Source of the DNA: Acidobacteriota bacterium
GTDB taxonomy: Bacteria; Acidobacteriota; Terriglobia; Acidiferrales; UBA7541
Length of the DNA stretch: 64,000 nt
NCBI GenBank assembly: GCA_003223215.1
Contig: QHYH01000080.1
Coordinates: 62,001-126,000 of the forward strand
Direction: 5' to 3'
Both the position numbers and the translations under genes were made by a program. Below are positions 8,304 through 16,336 of the stretch, in pieces. The notes beneath the pieces were generated by a model. The model made no database searches. It had not been told where the DNA came from and saw only the letters and a program-made list of their open reading frames with translations. The first letter of the stretch is position 1; each line of letters starts with the position of its first letter.

Positions 8304-8510
8304 TACGGGGGCAAGCCTGGCTGGCGGTGTGGGGGTTTCCACAAAGAACTCGCCCCCCTTGGTGCTCATCCGCAAAGTGAAGTATCAGTGGTACTGTGAA
8401 CCGAAGGGTTAGCGCCGCAATCCGGGAATCACTGTAAATTACCTGCGGGGTTTCGGGGTATCGCTCAGTCGACGCTTTCAGAAGTCACTCTCGGCTTTCT
8501 TTGAACGGGG
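8304..8510. repeat. Dispersed intergenic repeat, copy B
   Basis: Counterpart of the repeat at 6832-7012, in the same orientation and about 1.5 kb away. Conserved blocks include GGGGGCAAG, GGTGTGGGGG with TTCCACAAA, CATCCGCAAAGTGA, GTACTGTGAACCG, GCAATCCGGGAATC, GGGGTTTCGGGG and TCGCTCAGTCG. It lies upstream of nothing on the plus strand and just downstream of the sugar-kinase gene on the minus strand. A 70-residue minus-strand frame (8163-8375) begins inside it but is probably fortuitous. Confidence 0.55.
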
Positions 8511-8622
8511 GGACGTTTCCATCGGGCCAGTAGGCGGGATGGGATGCGTTGCCGGTCATTTTCGGCGATTTGATTCAGGAGTGAGCCAGTCTCTCCAAGG
8601 AGATACCGCGATAGAAGATTGC

Positions 8623-9576
8623 TCACGGGATTCCTCCTTTTCTCTGGCCGGCGGGCGTTTGTAAAAAAGACTCTCGATGATGCTGGTCGCGCAGGGCCTC
8701 GGTACCACCGGCGCGGGTTGTAGAGAGCGCCGCAACGGCGTTGCCATACTCAAGGCACGCCTCCAAATTGGCGCGGAGAATGAATTTATGGAGGAATCCG
8801 GCATTGAAACTGTCGCCCGCGCCAACCGTGTCCACAGGCTGAACCGGCATGGAAGGTACACGGAATTGATCTTTGCCACGCCTGGCCATTGCGCCTTCCG
8901 GGCCGCATTTGATCACCACAATCGGAACTAGCTGCGCTAGCACGTCAAGCGCGCTTTGCACATCCGCTGTGCCGGCGAGCTTGCGTGCCTCTCGCTCATT
9001 GGGCAAGAAGATGTCAACGCTCTTCAGAGCGGACTTAACGTCGTCAGCCCAAAGATCTTCGGGGTCGTCGTTGGTATCGAGTGAAGTAGTGAGTCCTGAC
9101 TTTTTCATTTGCGAAAAAAGATCGGGGATCCTGGGTCGGAGTCCGCGCAGAAGAAAGAAGGAAGAAAGATGAAAGTGAGAGGCGCTGCGGAGATAGTTCA
9201 GATCGAGGTGGGCAAATTGCAAGTCCAGTGTGGTTCCCAAATAGGTGAGAATCTGGCGCTGCTTCGAAAGAGGAAGAATTACGGTGACGCCGGTGGTTTT
9301 GCCTGAAAGAACTTTTACGCCGGAAATATCCACGCCGCTCTCTTGCAGGCGGTCCACGCAGAAGTTGCCTAGAGGATCGCCGCCGATGCAGGAAGTGAAA
9401 CCAACGCGGCTGCCCAGGAGCGAAATGTTGTGGGCAAAGATTGCCGAAGAACTGCCGAGAGTTATCGCAAAAGTTTCGGCCAGGTGTTCGCGTTCGGGTT
9501 CGAGTGTTGCGGGCAGGCCGTACAGAATCAGGTCCGCGTTGAGTTCGCCGACGACGCTAATGTCAAAGCGCTTCAC
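8623..9576 (-). CDS. PfkB-family (ribokinase-like) sugar kinase
   Basis: 317 residues, starting with GTG whose GTGA overlaps the stop of the upstream kinase, so the pair is translationally coupled. The N-terminal PfkB signature (VVGELNADLILYG) and C-terminal signature DTVGAGDSFNAGF (249-261, catalytic base Asp255) are intact. It phosphorylates a sugar hydroxyl with ATP. It is nearer to ribokinase / fructokinase / ketogluconate-type kinases than to phosphofructokinases, so it could make the sugar-6-phosphate that the locus's isomerase uses (inference). It is the last gene of the lacD-kinase-kinase unit. Confidence 0.88.
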   Translation of the reverse strand: MKRFDISVVGELNADLILYGLPATLEPEREHLAETFAITLGSSSAIFAHNISLLGSRVGFTSCIGGDPLGNFCVDRLQESGVDISGVKVLSGKTTGVTVILPLSKQRQILTYLGTTLDLQFAHLDLNYLRSASHFHLSSFFLLRGLRPRIPDLFSQMKKSGLTTSLDTNDDPEDLWADDVKSALKSVDIFLPNEREARKLAGTADVQSALDVLAQLVPIVVIKCGPEGAMARRGKDQFRVPSMPVQPVDTVGAGDSFNAGFLHKFILRANLEACLEYGNAVAALSTTRAGGTEALRDQHHRESFLQTPAGQRKGGIP

Positions 9577-10574
9577 CGCGCAGTCTCCTTTTTCATGACG
9601 CGCTCGACGCGAACACTCGGCTCGAAGCGCGAAACATCTTCTTTTTTAATGCGAGCCGGAAGCGGCGCGAGGCAATTGGCCGCTCCGCAAGCCACCGCCA
9701 GAGCCAGGCTGCGTTCGAAGGGAAGGCCCGCCGCAGTGGCGAATGCAAAACCGGCAAGAGCCGAGTCGCCGCAACCAACTGTAGATTTAGCGCGCAACGG
9801 AGCGGTCCAGACATGAACTGCAGGCTCATCGTGCTGCCGAATTCCGACAATTCCACGGTCGCCCAGACTGATCGCTGCAGACTTCGCGCCGCACCCCAAC
9901 AGTTTCCGCACCGCCTCACCTGCAGAGAGGGGGTCATTTACGACAATCCCGGTGACGCTTCGCTCTTCTTCGCGATTGATCTTGACGAAGTCCGGGCCGG
10001 CGGCCAGCGCTTCCCCCAAAGGTGAGCCGCTGGTGTCGAGGAATGCGAGGCAGCCGGAGGCTTGGGCCAATTTCAAAAGCACGGCAGAGGCTTCCGCGGG
10101 AACACCCGGAGGCTGGCTCCCGGAGATTAGCACAATTTTCTTGCTCGCTATTCGCTGAAACTCATTGGCGCAAGTTTTTTGAAATTCGCACCACTCGGAC
10201 TGTGCAATCGTTCCTCCGGGCTCAAGGATTTCGGTTACCGTGGCACGAGTATCCACGATTTCGAGGTTGACGCGAGTGCATTGGACTGTGGGCACAGAGA
10301 CTGCTTCGATTTTCAACCGGCGAAGCCCTTCTATTAATTCGTTTCCCGTTGCGCCACCGGCAAAACCAATCCACCTAGGATTTGCCCCTAAACCTTGGAG
10401 CGCCATGGCTACATGCGCGGCCTTGCCCCCCGGCGTGCGATGGACTTCGGAGACGCGATTGACGCGTCCGACCTGGAATTCATCTAGCACCAGTCGCGTG
10501 TCGATGGCAGGATTCAAGCTCACACAGAAAAAAAGGGCGTTCTGACCGCGCGGACCTGCCTCTGACTTATTCAT
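9573..10574 (-). CDS. 1-phosphofructokinase / tagatose-6-phosphate kinase-type PfkB kinase
   Basis: 333 residues from the ATG at 10574, which overlaps the last codons of the aldolase gene (ATGAATAA); a longer upstream start would run deep into that gene. The LNPAIDTRLVLDEFQVGRVN segment and TPGGKAAHVAMAL motif mark the LacC/FruK branch, and STVGCGDSALAGF (264-276, Asp270) is the catalytic signature. The likely reaction is tagatose-6-phosphate + ATP to tagatose-1,6-bisphosphate, supported by the adjacent LacD-type aldolase. Fructose-1-phosphate is an alternative substrate. Confidence 0.88.
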   Translation of the reverse strand: MNKSEAGPRGQNALFFCVSLNPAIDTRLVLDEFQVGRVNRVSEVHRTPGGKAAHVAMALQGLGANPRWIGFAGGATGNELIEGLRRLKIEAVSVPTVQCTRVNLEIVDTRATVTEILEPGGTIAQSEWCEFQKTCANEFQRIASKKIVLISGSQPPGVPAEASAVLLKLAQASGCLAFLDTSGSPLGEALAAGPDFVKINREEERSVTGIVVNDPLSAGEAVRKLLGCGAKSAAISLGDRGIVGIRQHDEPAVHVWTAPLRAKSTVGCGDSALAGFAFATAAGLPFERSLALAVACGAANCLAPLPARIKKEDVSRFEPSVRVERVMKKETAR

Positions 10575-11568
10575 TGGCGGGATACTTTTCCAACCAAGGC
10601 GTGGCATGCCGCAGGCTCGCGTTGACGGCTCGGATGTTCGCCACTCCGTCGGTTTCCAGCCATTTTTGAAGGGCCTCCGCTCCACCGCGGACAAAAACGC
10701 CTACCCCGTCCTTCCACGTGGCGCGTCCACAAAGGACGCCGCAAAAATGAACGCCGGCCTCGGAGGCAAGCTCGAGAGCTTCGTTGAACACGCGATTGCT
10801 GACGCCCGCGGAGAGAAACAGAAATGGTTTTGCGGCTGCTTCCGCAGCGCGGCGAAAAAGATCGAGAGCGTCCTTGCGGCTGTGCACAAACGTTCCGTCA
10901 CAAGCCGAAGAACCTTGAACGTAAGCCATGGTTACGGGAACTCCCACTTTCAAAACATCCACACAATAGCGGGGTTGCGAAAATTCCTTCATAGCGCTCG
11001 ATAGGACTTCCGGCTTGCAACGCGCAAATTCGCGGCTTTGATCCTCCACGCCAGCCTGATAAGGAACAATTTCAAGAAAAAATGGGACGTCCGAGCCGGC
11101 GCATTCCCAACCGACACGCTCCACCCAGGCACGCTTGCGATCCATGATTTCCGGCGCATCCGAAAGCGCATAGTACAGCAAGACCTTGATGCACTGCGCG
11201 CCGGCGTCAAGCAGCCGGCGCACGGACCAGCCTTCCAGCAACCGGGGAATGCGGCCGGGAACGCTGGGATCATAGCCGCTGACTTCGTAGGCCATCAGAA
11301 GTCCTGAAGTGGAGGCGCGCTGCGCAGCGGCGGGCAAACCGTATTCGGGCTCGAGAAGCACGGCGCTGGCGTGCGGAGAGAGCGCGCGCACGACGATGGA
11401 CTTGAATTCTTCCACTTGTTCACGGGGGACGGCTTGTTTCTCGATTTTCAGCTCCGCGGAGAACAGTTTTCGCAGCGCGTCGCGCTGGTCGATGGCAAGC
11501 GCCGCAATAACTCCGCGAGGATCGGAAACGAATTCGAGTCTCTTGCGCTTTCCGGGGGACAGCTTCAC
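10567..11568 (-). CDS. lacD: Tagatose-1,6-bisphosphate aldolase, LacD type (class I)
   Basis: 333 residues, close to the ~325 of LacD. Key features are IAALAIDQRDALRKL near the N-terminus, VLLEPEYGLPAA, GAQCIKVLLYY (strand with Lys128) and DVLKVGVPV with the Schiff-base lysine (Lys207), then FLFLSAGVSNRVF and FCGVLCGRATWKDGV. It cleaves tagatose-1,6-bisphosphate to dihydroxyacetone phosphate and glyceraldehyde-3-phosphate without a metal. First gene of a three-gene overlapping unit with two PfkB kinases. A terminator separates it from the TonB receptor upstream. Confidence 0.9.
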   Translation of the reverse strand: MKLSPGKRKRLEFVSDPRGVIAALAIDQRDALRKLFSAELKIEKQAVPREQVEEFKSIVVRALSPHASAVLLEPEYGLPAAAQRASTSGLLMAYEVSGYDPSVPGRIPRLLEGWSVRRLLDAGAQCIKVLLYYALSDAPEIMDRKRAWVERVGWECAGSDVPFFLEIVPYQAGVEDQSREFARCKPEVLSSAMKEFSQPRYCVDVLKVGVPVTMAYVQGSSACDGTFVHSRKDALDLFRRAAEAAAKPFLFLSAGVSNRVFNEALELASEAGVHFCGVLCGRATWKDGVGVFVRGGAEALQKWLETDGVANIRAVNASLRHATPWLEKYPANE

Positions 11569-11617
11569 TTCGATTCTCCGTTCGGGAGTGGCTTGCAGCT
11601 CAAATGCTTTCTCTTGC

Positions 11618-11647
11618 GAAAAAGGGGCGAACTTTCGTCCGCCCCTT
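11618..11647 (-). terminator. Rho-independent terminator after the TonB receptor gene
   Basis: On the minus strand, GGGGCG pairs with CGCCCC around a ~10-base loop and is followed by TTTTTCG. It lies ~70 bases after the receptor stop and ~50 bases before the aldolase start, so it probably makes the receptor a separate transcript or attenuates expression of the aldolase-kinase genes. Confidence 0.6.
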
Positions 11648-11714
11648 CCTGCTCATGCTAATTGTTTGCGTTTCCGCGAACTAGAACGTAATCCTCAGCC
11701 GCAGGCGCACGCGC

Positions 11715-14700
11715 TCAAAAGGTGAGCCGCAAGGCGAGTTGAATGACTCGCGGATCGTGGCCCGGGGCGTTGATAATGCCAAATGTGCCGCAATCCACAC
11801 ACGTATCCGGATCGCCCATACCAGTGCGGTTAAAGACATTGAACATGTCCGCGCGGAACTGAACTCCGACTCGTTCTGTTATCCGCGTGTTCTTCACAAT
11901 CCCAAAATCCTCGCTAGTGTGGCCTGGTCCCCGAGTGTGCGGCAGGAAACCGGGCGAATTGCCAAAACGAAGAGCGAAGGAGTTGACGGGAGAACGAGGT
12001 GGCGTCGCAAACGCAGCGGGGTTCAGGTACTGCGTCCCGTTGACGATGTCCAGACCGTGCGTGGGCAAGGTCTGAGGGACTCCGGGGATAACATCTGCGC
12101 GCAACCCGCAAGATGCCGCGCCACATGAGCTAGCAAAAGAAAAAAAGCCGGGGGAGAAGGACGAGAAGATAACCAGCGGATCGCCGGAGGAGTAGTTCTG
12201 GATTGCCGTAAGCTGCCACCCAGAAACCAGGCGGTCGACTGGCCCGGCAGTGTTCAGCCATTTCCTGCCATGCCCGAACGGCAACTCATAGATCCAGGTG
12301 AGTTTTAGGAATTGAGGGAAATCGAAGCTGGCGATCGCTTTCTCCGCCTTGCGGTTATAAAAGTCCTGAACCACCTGACTGCCAGAAGCGGAAAGGGCAC
12401 TGTCCGTGTCCGTGAGAGTCTTGGACCAGGTGTAGGCGGCTATGAAGCTCAAGCCGTGCCGCATAGTTTTGCGAGCCATGAGCTGGAGAGAGTGGTAAGT
12501 GGAATTTCCTATGGTCGGATAGTTGTTGACGAGGCCCTGAAACTGAGGAAAAGGCTGGATGGCCGCAGCCACGGACGTGTCGTAGTTGTTGTTCTCAAAA
12601 TCAGGATACGGCAGGCCGGTGACCCCAAGCTGAGCGAGCATGGCCGCTGAATTCGGGAAGTCGGCGGTGTCACAGTTGCTTAGTGCACAGGCTAAATCCT
12701 CGGTCAAGTAATCGCCCAGGCCTAGAAACTTTGTGGGCGCCTGGTTGAATGAGGAGCCAAAGTAGCCATTCAGAAGGCGTGTGCCTTTCGAGCCCACATA
12801 GTCGGCCTGAAGCAGGACGTCGTAGGGCAGCAAATACTGAAATCCGGCGCTCCAGTTCTGGGCATACGGCTGTGCCGCAGCATTCCTGGGCATGAAGTCG
12901 ATAAATTGTCCGTTAGCCGATGCCGGATCACGATTAGGCAGTGTTGGTCCCGTATACGGAGGAACACCTACCTGTGCCAGCGCTGGCAAAGGAGCCGACT
13001 TCAGGGTCGACAAGTAGGTCGCTGGATCTTGGGGAAATCCAGTTGGAGATGATCCCTTGTTCAAATTCACAGCGCTGTTGAACCCGAAAAGGTTTTGGCT
13101 GCCAAAATTGTTTTCGATAGGAGGACCGTAGGAGATTCCGTAACCGCCACGAAAGACTAGATTTTTGTAGATCTGGTAGGCCAGGCCGAAGCGCGGTCCT
13201 ACCTCTTTGAAGTACCAATCCTGGAAGGAATTGCGGTGGATGCAGGTTGAGCAACTGCCCAGGAACACCAAGGCTCCGGGAATGTTGTCGGCGCCAGGAT
13301 TTGGCACGGTTGGGTCGAATCCCGACTCGCGGTTCAGCACTTCTCTTTGAGGCACTGGAATCTCCCAGCGGAGCCCAAGATTGAGAGTTAGTTTGGGTGT
13401 GGCTTTAAAGTCGTCTTGGGCAAAAAAGGCATATACGCCAGCGCGATAGCCAGGCTCGGTGGTATAAATGGAGCGGGTGCCGCTCTGCACGGCCCCGAGG
13501 ATGAAGCTGGCAAAAGGATGACCAGTCGACGAAGTAAAGAGGGGAAGCGACGTCTCGCGATCGGTGAAAGAGAAACTGCCCGAGAGTTGACCGGGCTCAA
13601 AAGTGTTGTAACGATAGCGGCGAAACTCTCCGCCAAACTTCAGGCTGTGCTTGCCGCGCAAATAGCTGAAGGTATCTTGGTAAACGTAACTCTCGGAAGG
13701 GTCGACGTTCTTGCATCCCACGCCGAAGAGCGGAGTAACCTGAACATGGCCGCTGAATTTCATGGGCGGGAAGCAGTCGTTGGGAATGCCAGGAATTCCC
13801 AACTGCGGAGTGAATTTGGCGTTATCGGTGATGTTGTTCTTGTTTTGAAAACGGTTGTAGCCCACAGAGAATTCATTCACGCTGCGGCTGCTGATCGTCC
13901 ATGCATGGGCGATGCGCACTTGCGGACCACCCACGATCTGTCGCTTAACGGGGTTGATCGGTTGTCCGGGAAAGGGCAGGAATGTCCTGCTGTTGTTCCT
14001 GTTATACCGGTCTCTCTTATTCCAAGTAAAGGACCCCCAAAGCTTTTGCCTGCTCGTGAGGACGTGATCGATTTTGCCGGTATACGCATTCCGAGAGAGT
14101 ATTGGGCAGCAGCCGTTGAGTCGGAAGGCGTTATTGATGTTTCCTGGCAACGAAGGGTCAGGAATCATGGGGAGGAGAACAGATGTAGCATTACTGAACT
14201 CAGCGGCAGGGATAATGTTTAAGTTGCCGCCCGACGAAAACGGATCGCGGATTACGGCGTCGGCGTTCGCAGTCAAACCGGTCTTAGTGTCAACTTGCCC
14301 TGCAGTCACATTGCGCGTGGTTGTCGGGTCGTAGATCTCATTGCTAAAGACGGGTCGACCTAGCGCGTCAGTGCCGACCTGGGATCCCAACCAGGAACTG
14401 AAATCGCCGCTCTTCATCGCTGCTGTCGGCAACGTCATCTTGCCCGCGAAAGCAAAGCTTCGGAAGCGATCGCCTTCGTAGTTGAAGAAGAAGAAAGTGT
14501 GATCTTTTCTGATCGGGCCCCCGATTGTTCCTCCGAAATTGTTTTCCTTCTGATTGTCCTTGGGAGGGCCAAACACACCTGTGGCGTTAAACACGGGGTT
14601 CTTGTTGTATTCAAAAAGCGACCCATGAAAATCATTGGTTCCTGATTTATAACTGAAATTAGCGATGCCTCCGCCTGTCTCGCCGAACTCCGCAGAGTAA

Positions 14701-15368
14701 TTGGACGTCTGCACCTTGAACTCGCCAATTGAGTCTGTTCCAGGACTGAACTCATCCAGGCTGCCTCCGCTGAGGTCGTAACGGCCAATGGTTACGCCGT
14801 CTATGAGAATTTCATGGCTGAAGAGCTGGCCGCCGTTGATCGACCCCGAAAAAGTACCGCCCGCGGTTCCCGGCAAGCTGGTGAAGATGAAAGTCTGGAG
14901 TTGGCGTCCTCCATCACCAACTTCAATGGGCAGCGTCTCAAATTCTTGCGGGCTCACGGAAGAGCTTACTTCTGCGGTGGAGGGCGTGAGCAACGGCGTG
15001 GCGGACGCTACTTCGACTTCTTCAGATTGACTGCCCACCTGCAGCGTCACGTCAACCGTAACCACCTGCGCGACCGGCACGAGAATCTGGTCGACTACTT
15101 CTGTCTTGAAACCTTGCTTTTGTGCTTCCAACCGGTAAGTGCCAGGAGGCACAGCCACCCTGTAATAGCCGGCGCTGCTGGTGGTGGCTGGCCACTTCAC
15201 TCCGGTCTCGACGTTCGTAATCGTGAGCGGGAGATCGGGAACTGCGGCGCCGCTCGAATCCGCTACTGTTCCTGTGATGGCGCCAAGATTACCCTGCCCG
15301 TGGATCGTTTTGGTTGCCGAAATTAGGATTGTCAGGAGGACGCAAACCCATGCAGCTGTGCGCTTCAA
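11715..15368 (-). CDS. Oar-like TonB-dependent receptor with N-terminal carboxypeptidase-regulatory domain
   Basis: 1,217 residues from a TTG at 15368, preferred because GGAGGTG sits five bases upstream; the frame is open further back. A signal peptide is followed by a carboxypeptidase-regulatory-like fold (about 30-115; GAITGTVADSSGAAVPDLPL, then SAGYYRVAVPPGTYRLEAQK), a plug-like region with ILIDGV, and a long outer-membrane barrel ending in a hydrophobic-aromatic strand (RVIQLALRLTF). This is the large Acidobacteriota TonB receptor type, thought to import oligosaccharides or other large nutrients. It is divergent from the DeoR-type regulator, with operator-like repeats between them, so it likely imports the sugar of this locus. 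Confidence 0.88.
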   Translation of the reverse strand: MKRTAAWVCVLLTILISATKTIHGQGNLGAITGTVADSSGAAVPDLPLTITNVETGVKWPATTSSAGYYRVAVPPGTYRLEAQKQGFKTEVVDQILVPVAQVVTVDVTLQVGSQSEEVEVASATPLLTPSTAEVSSSVSPQEFETLPIEVGDGGRQLQTFIFTSLPGTAGGTFSGSINGGQLFSHEILIDGVTIGRYDLSGGSLDEFSPGTDSIGEFKVQTSNYSAEFGETGGGIANFSYKSGTNDFHGSLFEYNKNPVFNATGVFGPPKDNQKENNFGGTIGGPIRKDHTFFFFNYEGDRFRSFAFAGKMTLPTAAMKSGDFSSWLGSQVGTDALGRPVFSNEIYDPTTTRNVTAGQVDTKTGLTANADAVIRDPFSSGGNLNIIPAAEFSNATSVLLPMIPDPSLPGNINNAFRLNGCCPILSRNAYTGKIDHVLTSRQKLWGSFTWNKRDRYNRNNSRTFLPFPGQPINPVKRQIVGGPQVRIAHAWTISSRSVNEFSVGYNRFQNKNNITDNAKFTPQLGIPGIPNDCFPPMKFSGHVQVTPLFGVGCKNVDPSESYVYQDTFSYLRGKHSLKFGGEFRRYRYNTFEPGQLSGSFSFTDRETSLPLFTSSTGHPFASFILGAVQSGTRSIYTTEPGYRAGVYAFFAQDDFKATPKLTLNLGLRWEIPVPQREVLNRESGFDPTVPNPGADNIPGALVFLGSCSTCIHRNSFQDWYFKEVGPRFGLAYQIYKNLVFRGGYGISYGPPIENNFGSQNLFGFNSAVNLNKGSSPTGFPQDPATYLSTLKSAPLPALAQVGVPPYTGPTLPNRDPASANGQFIDFMPRNAAAQPYAQNWSAGFQYLLPYDVLLQADYVGSKGTRLLNGYFGSSFNQAPTKFLGLGDYLTEDLACALSNCDTADFPNSAAMLAQLGVTGLPYPDFENNNYDTSVAAAIQPFPQFQGLVNNYPTIGNSTYHSLQLMARKTMRHGLSFIAAYTWSKTLTDTDSALSASGSQVVQDFYNRKAEKAIASFDFPQFLKLTWIYELPFGHGRKWLNTAGPVDRLVSGWQLTAIQNYSSGDPLVIFSSFSPGFFSFASSCGAASCGLRADVIPGVPQTLPTHGLDIVNGTQYLNPAAFATPPRSPVNSFALRFGNSPGFLPHTRGPGHTSEDFGIVKNTRITERVGVQFRADMFNVFNRTGMGDPDTCVDCGTFGIINAPGHDPRVIQLALRLTF

Positions 15369-15450
15369 AGGACACCTCCAAGGAACTGCCGCCGCAAGGA
15401 TGTAGCACAATAGGAAAGCAAACACAACAACAAACAAAAAATAAAGTGGG

Positions 15451-15506
15451 CAAAGAAAGAAGACGAAAACATTGGCAGCCTCAATACTTTCGTTTACTTT
15501 GACTGG
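15451..15506. promoter_or_regulatory. AgaR/DeoR-like operator repeats between the receptor and the regulator
   Basis: On the minus strand 15475-15451 reads TTTTCG TCTTC TTTCT TTG; on the plus strand 15488-15506 reads TTTCG TTTAC TTTGA CTGG. Both are five-base-phased TTTC(G) repeats like those bound by the DeoR-family repressor AgaR of E. coli (TTTCRTTTYRTTTY-type). They lie between the divergent start codons, a natural place for autoregulation and co-control of uptake. Confidence 0.45.
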
Positions 15507-15550
15507 CAGGCCGGAAGGACCGTATACTTGCCACCAATGGAAAATCCCGC

Positions 15551-16336
15551 ATGAGCCCTAAAGCCCGCCTTTTGACAGAACAGCGGCGCCGAAACCTTCT
15601 GGATCTTGTCGATCAACAAGGCCAAGTCACCGTGGCCGATATGGTGAAGCGCTTTGCAATTTCGGCAGTCACGGTCCGCAGCGACCTGGATGCGCTTGCT
15701 TCCCTGGGAGCCGTGGTTCGATCCCATGGCGGAGCGGTTCGGCGGCTGGAAGCTACGCAAGACTACCCGCTAGGCACCAAGGAAACTCTGCACAGGGAAG
15801 AAAAGATTCGGATTGGAAAAGCAGCCGCCGAATTGGTGCAACCCGGGGAGACCATCATTCTCGATTCCGGTACGACCACAGCGGAAGTTGCGCGGCACTT
15901 GAAACGCATGAAGACGCAGCCCCTCACGGTCATCACCAATGCATTGAACATCGCCATGGAACTGGCCGATTTGCCCGGCGTTTCCCTGATTATGATCGGC
16001 GGATTGCTACGCCCGGTTTCTTATTCGTTCGTAGGACCGCAGGCCGAAGCGATGATGAACGAGTTTCACGCGGACCGGCTCTTCCTCGCGGTCGACGGTT
16101 TCGACTTAGAGAACGGCCCTTCGACGCCCGATGTGCTTGAAGCCCAACTCAACAATGTGATGATCCGTTCTGCGCGCGAAGTAAATGTGATTACGGACTT
16201 CAGCAAATTGGGCCGCCGCAGCGTTTCGAGAATAGGACCTTTCGATCGAATCCGGCGTTTATTTACGGACAACCGAGCTCCTCAGGAATTCACGGAGGGG
16301 CTTCGTAAGAGGGGCATCGAGGTCATTGAGGTTTAG
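15551..16336 (+). CDS. DeoR/AgaR/GlpR-family transcriptional repressor
   Basis: 261 residues. The N-terminal winged HTH is clear (RRRNLLDLVDQQGQVTVADM with VTVRSDLDALASLGAVVRSH), followed by the sugar-phosphate-sensing domain (IILDSGTTTAEVARHL, LTVITNALNIAMEL, MIGGLLRP, LFLAVDGFD). These proteins bind DNA until a sugar phosphate releases them. Placed among genes for a tagatose-phosphate route, it most likely senses an amino-sugar or tagatose phosphate. It is divergent from the TonB receptor, and its 3' end overlaps by 14 bases the convergent DUF5107-TPR gene. Confidence 0.9.
   Translation: MSPKARLLTEQRRRNLLDLVDQQGQVTVADMVKRFAISAVTVRSDLDALASLGAVVRSHGGAVRRLEATQDYPLGTKETLHREEKIRIGKAAAELVQPGETIILDSGTTTAEVARHLKRMKTQPLTVITNALNIAMELADLPGVSLIMIGGLLRPVSYSFVGPQAEAMMNEFHADRLFLAVDGFDLENGPSTPDVLEAQLNNVMIRSAREVNVITDFSKLGRRSVSRIGPFDRIRRLFTDNRAPQEFTEGLRKRGIEVIEV

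Noticed and set aside
8163-8375. A 70-residue minus-strand frame that begins inside the intergenic repeat
   Set aside because: The matching frame is not conserved in the other repeat copy.
13416-14222. A 268-residue plus-strand frame inside the TonB receptor gene
   Set aside because: Antisense to the receptor barrel; basic and arginine-rich, with no recognisable domain.
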